Positions 12,657 to 12,658 of a DNA stretch of 12,658 bases are shown piece by piece (the stretch's first letter is position 1; the number at the start of each line of letters is the position of its first letter). The notes under the pieces were generated by a model. That model saw only the letters and a program-made list of their open reading frames with translations. It searched no databases and was not told where the DNA came from. Source of the stretch: a bacterium UBP2_UBA4780 (GTDB lineage: Bacteria; Edwardsbacteria; AC1; EtOH8). The stretch covers positions 1 to 12,658 of the forward strand of contig DHHE01000030.1 in NCBI GenBank assembly GCA_002403115.1, in the 5' to 3' direction. The translations under genes were made by a program, and so were the position numbers.

Positions 12657-12658
12657 AA

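Overview
The window is a gene-dense, high-GC bacterial chromosome segment. All nine supported genes lie on the + strand. The large secreted protein ends in a FlgD-Ig-like / type IX secretion (T9SS) type A-like C-terminal domain. It sits beside a CsgG-like protein and secreted HEAT and TPR proteins. This mix, with frequent AGG arginine and ATA isoleucine codons in a GC-rich background, suggests an uncultivated lineage in or near the FCB group (Edwardsbacteria, TA06/WOR-3 or Eisenbacteria-like). That placement is inference; no rRNA or other phylogenetic marker is present. No phage, transposase, CRISPR or tRNA was seen.

Region 1 (1-3731) is a tightly packed operon. The C-terminal part of a PaaK/CapK-type acyl-adenylating enzyme, cut by the window start, overlaps pnuC by 4 bases. 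pnuC overlaps nadR by 4 bases, and a secreted HEAT-repeat protein begins 7 bases after nadR. PnuC imports nicotinamide riboside. NadR, here without the N-terminal repressor domain of the enterobacterial protein, phosphorylates it to NMN and adenylates NMN to NAD. The two form a complete vitamin B3 salvage route.

Region 2 (3786-5021) is a stand-alone cytosolic TPR protein. Its codon use looks a little less GC-biased than that of its neighbours.

Region 3 (about 5018-9875) looks like a self-contained transcription unit. It has a candidate promoter at the end of the TPR gene, a CsgG-like envelope protein, then a 1299-residue secreted protein, and ends in a near-ideal intrinsic terminator. The large protein has a signal peptide, eight propeller-like repeats, two FN3-like domains, further Ig-like domains and the T9SS/FlgD-like tail.

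Region 4 (9889-12580) carries a PIN-PhoH ATPase (PhoH2 type), a GroES-related protein and a HAD-superfamily phosphatase or phosphomutase. The spaces between these genes are filled with short palindromic extragenic elements. One family, with GGATGACA/TCAGGGTGACA ends, occurs at 9770-9834 and as a cluster at 11301-11487. The last copy abuts the Shine-Dalgarno sequence of the GroES-like gene. A different inverted repeat (11866-11940) lies in front of the HAD gene, and a third (12575-12656) follows it.

I found no clear, wholly new multi-gene system. The best leads are the extragenic repeat family and its contact with translation initiation, the CsgG-like plus giant secreted protein pair, the orphan GroES-like variant, and the acyl-adenylating enzyme coupled to NAD salvage.
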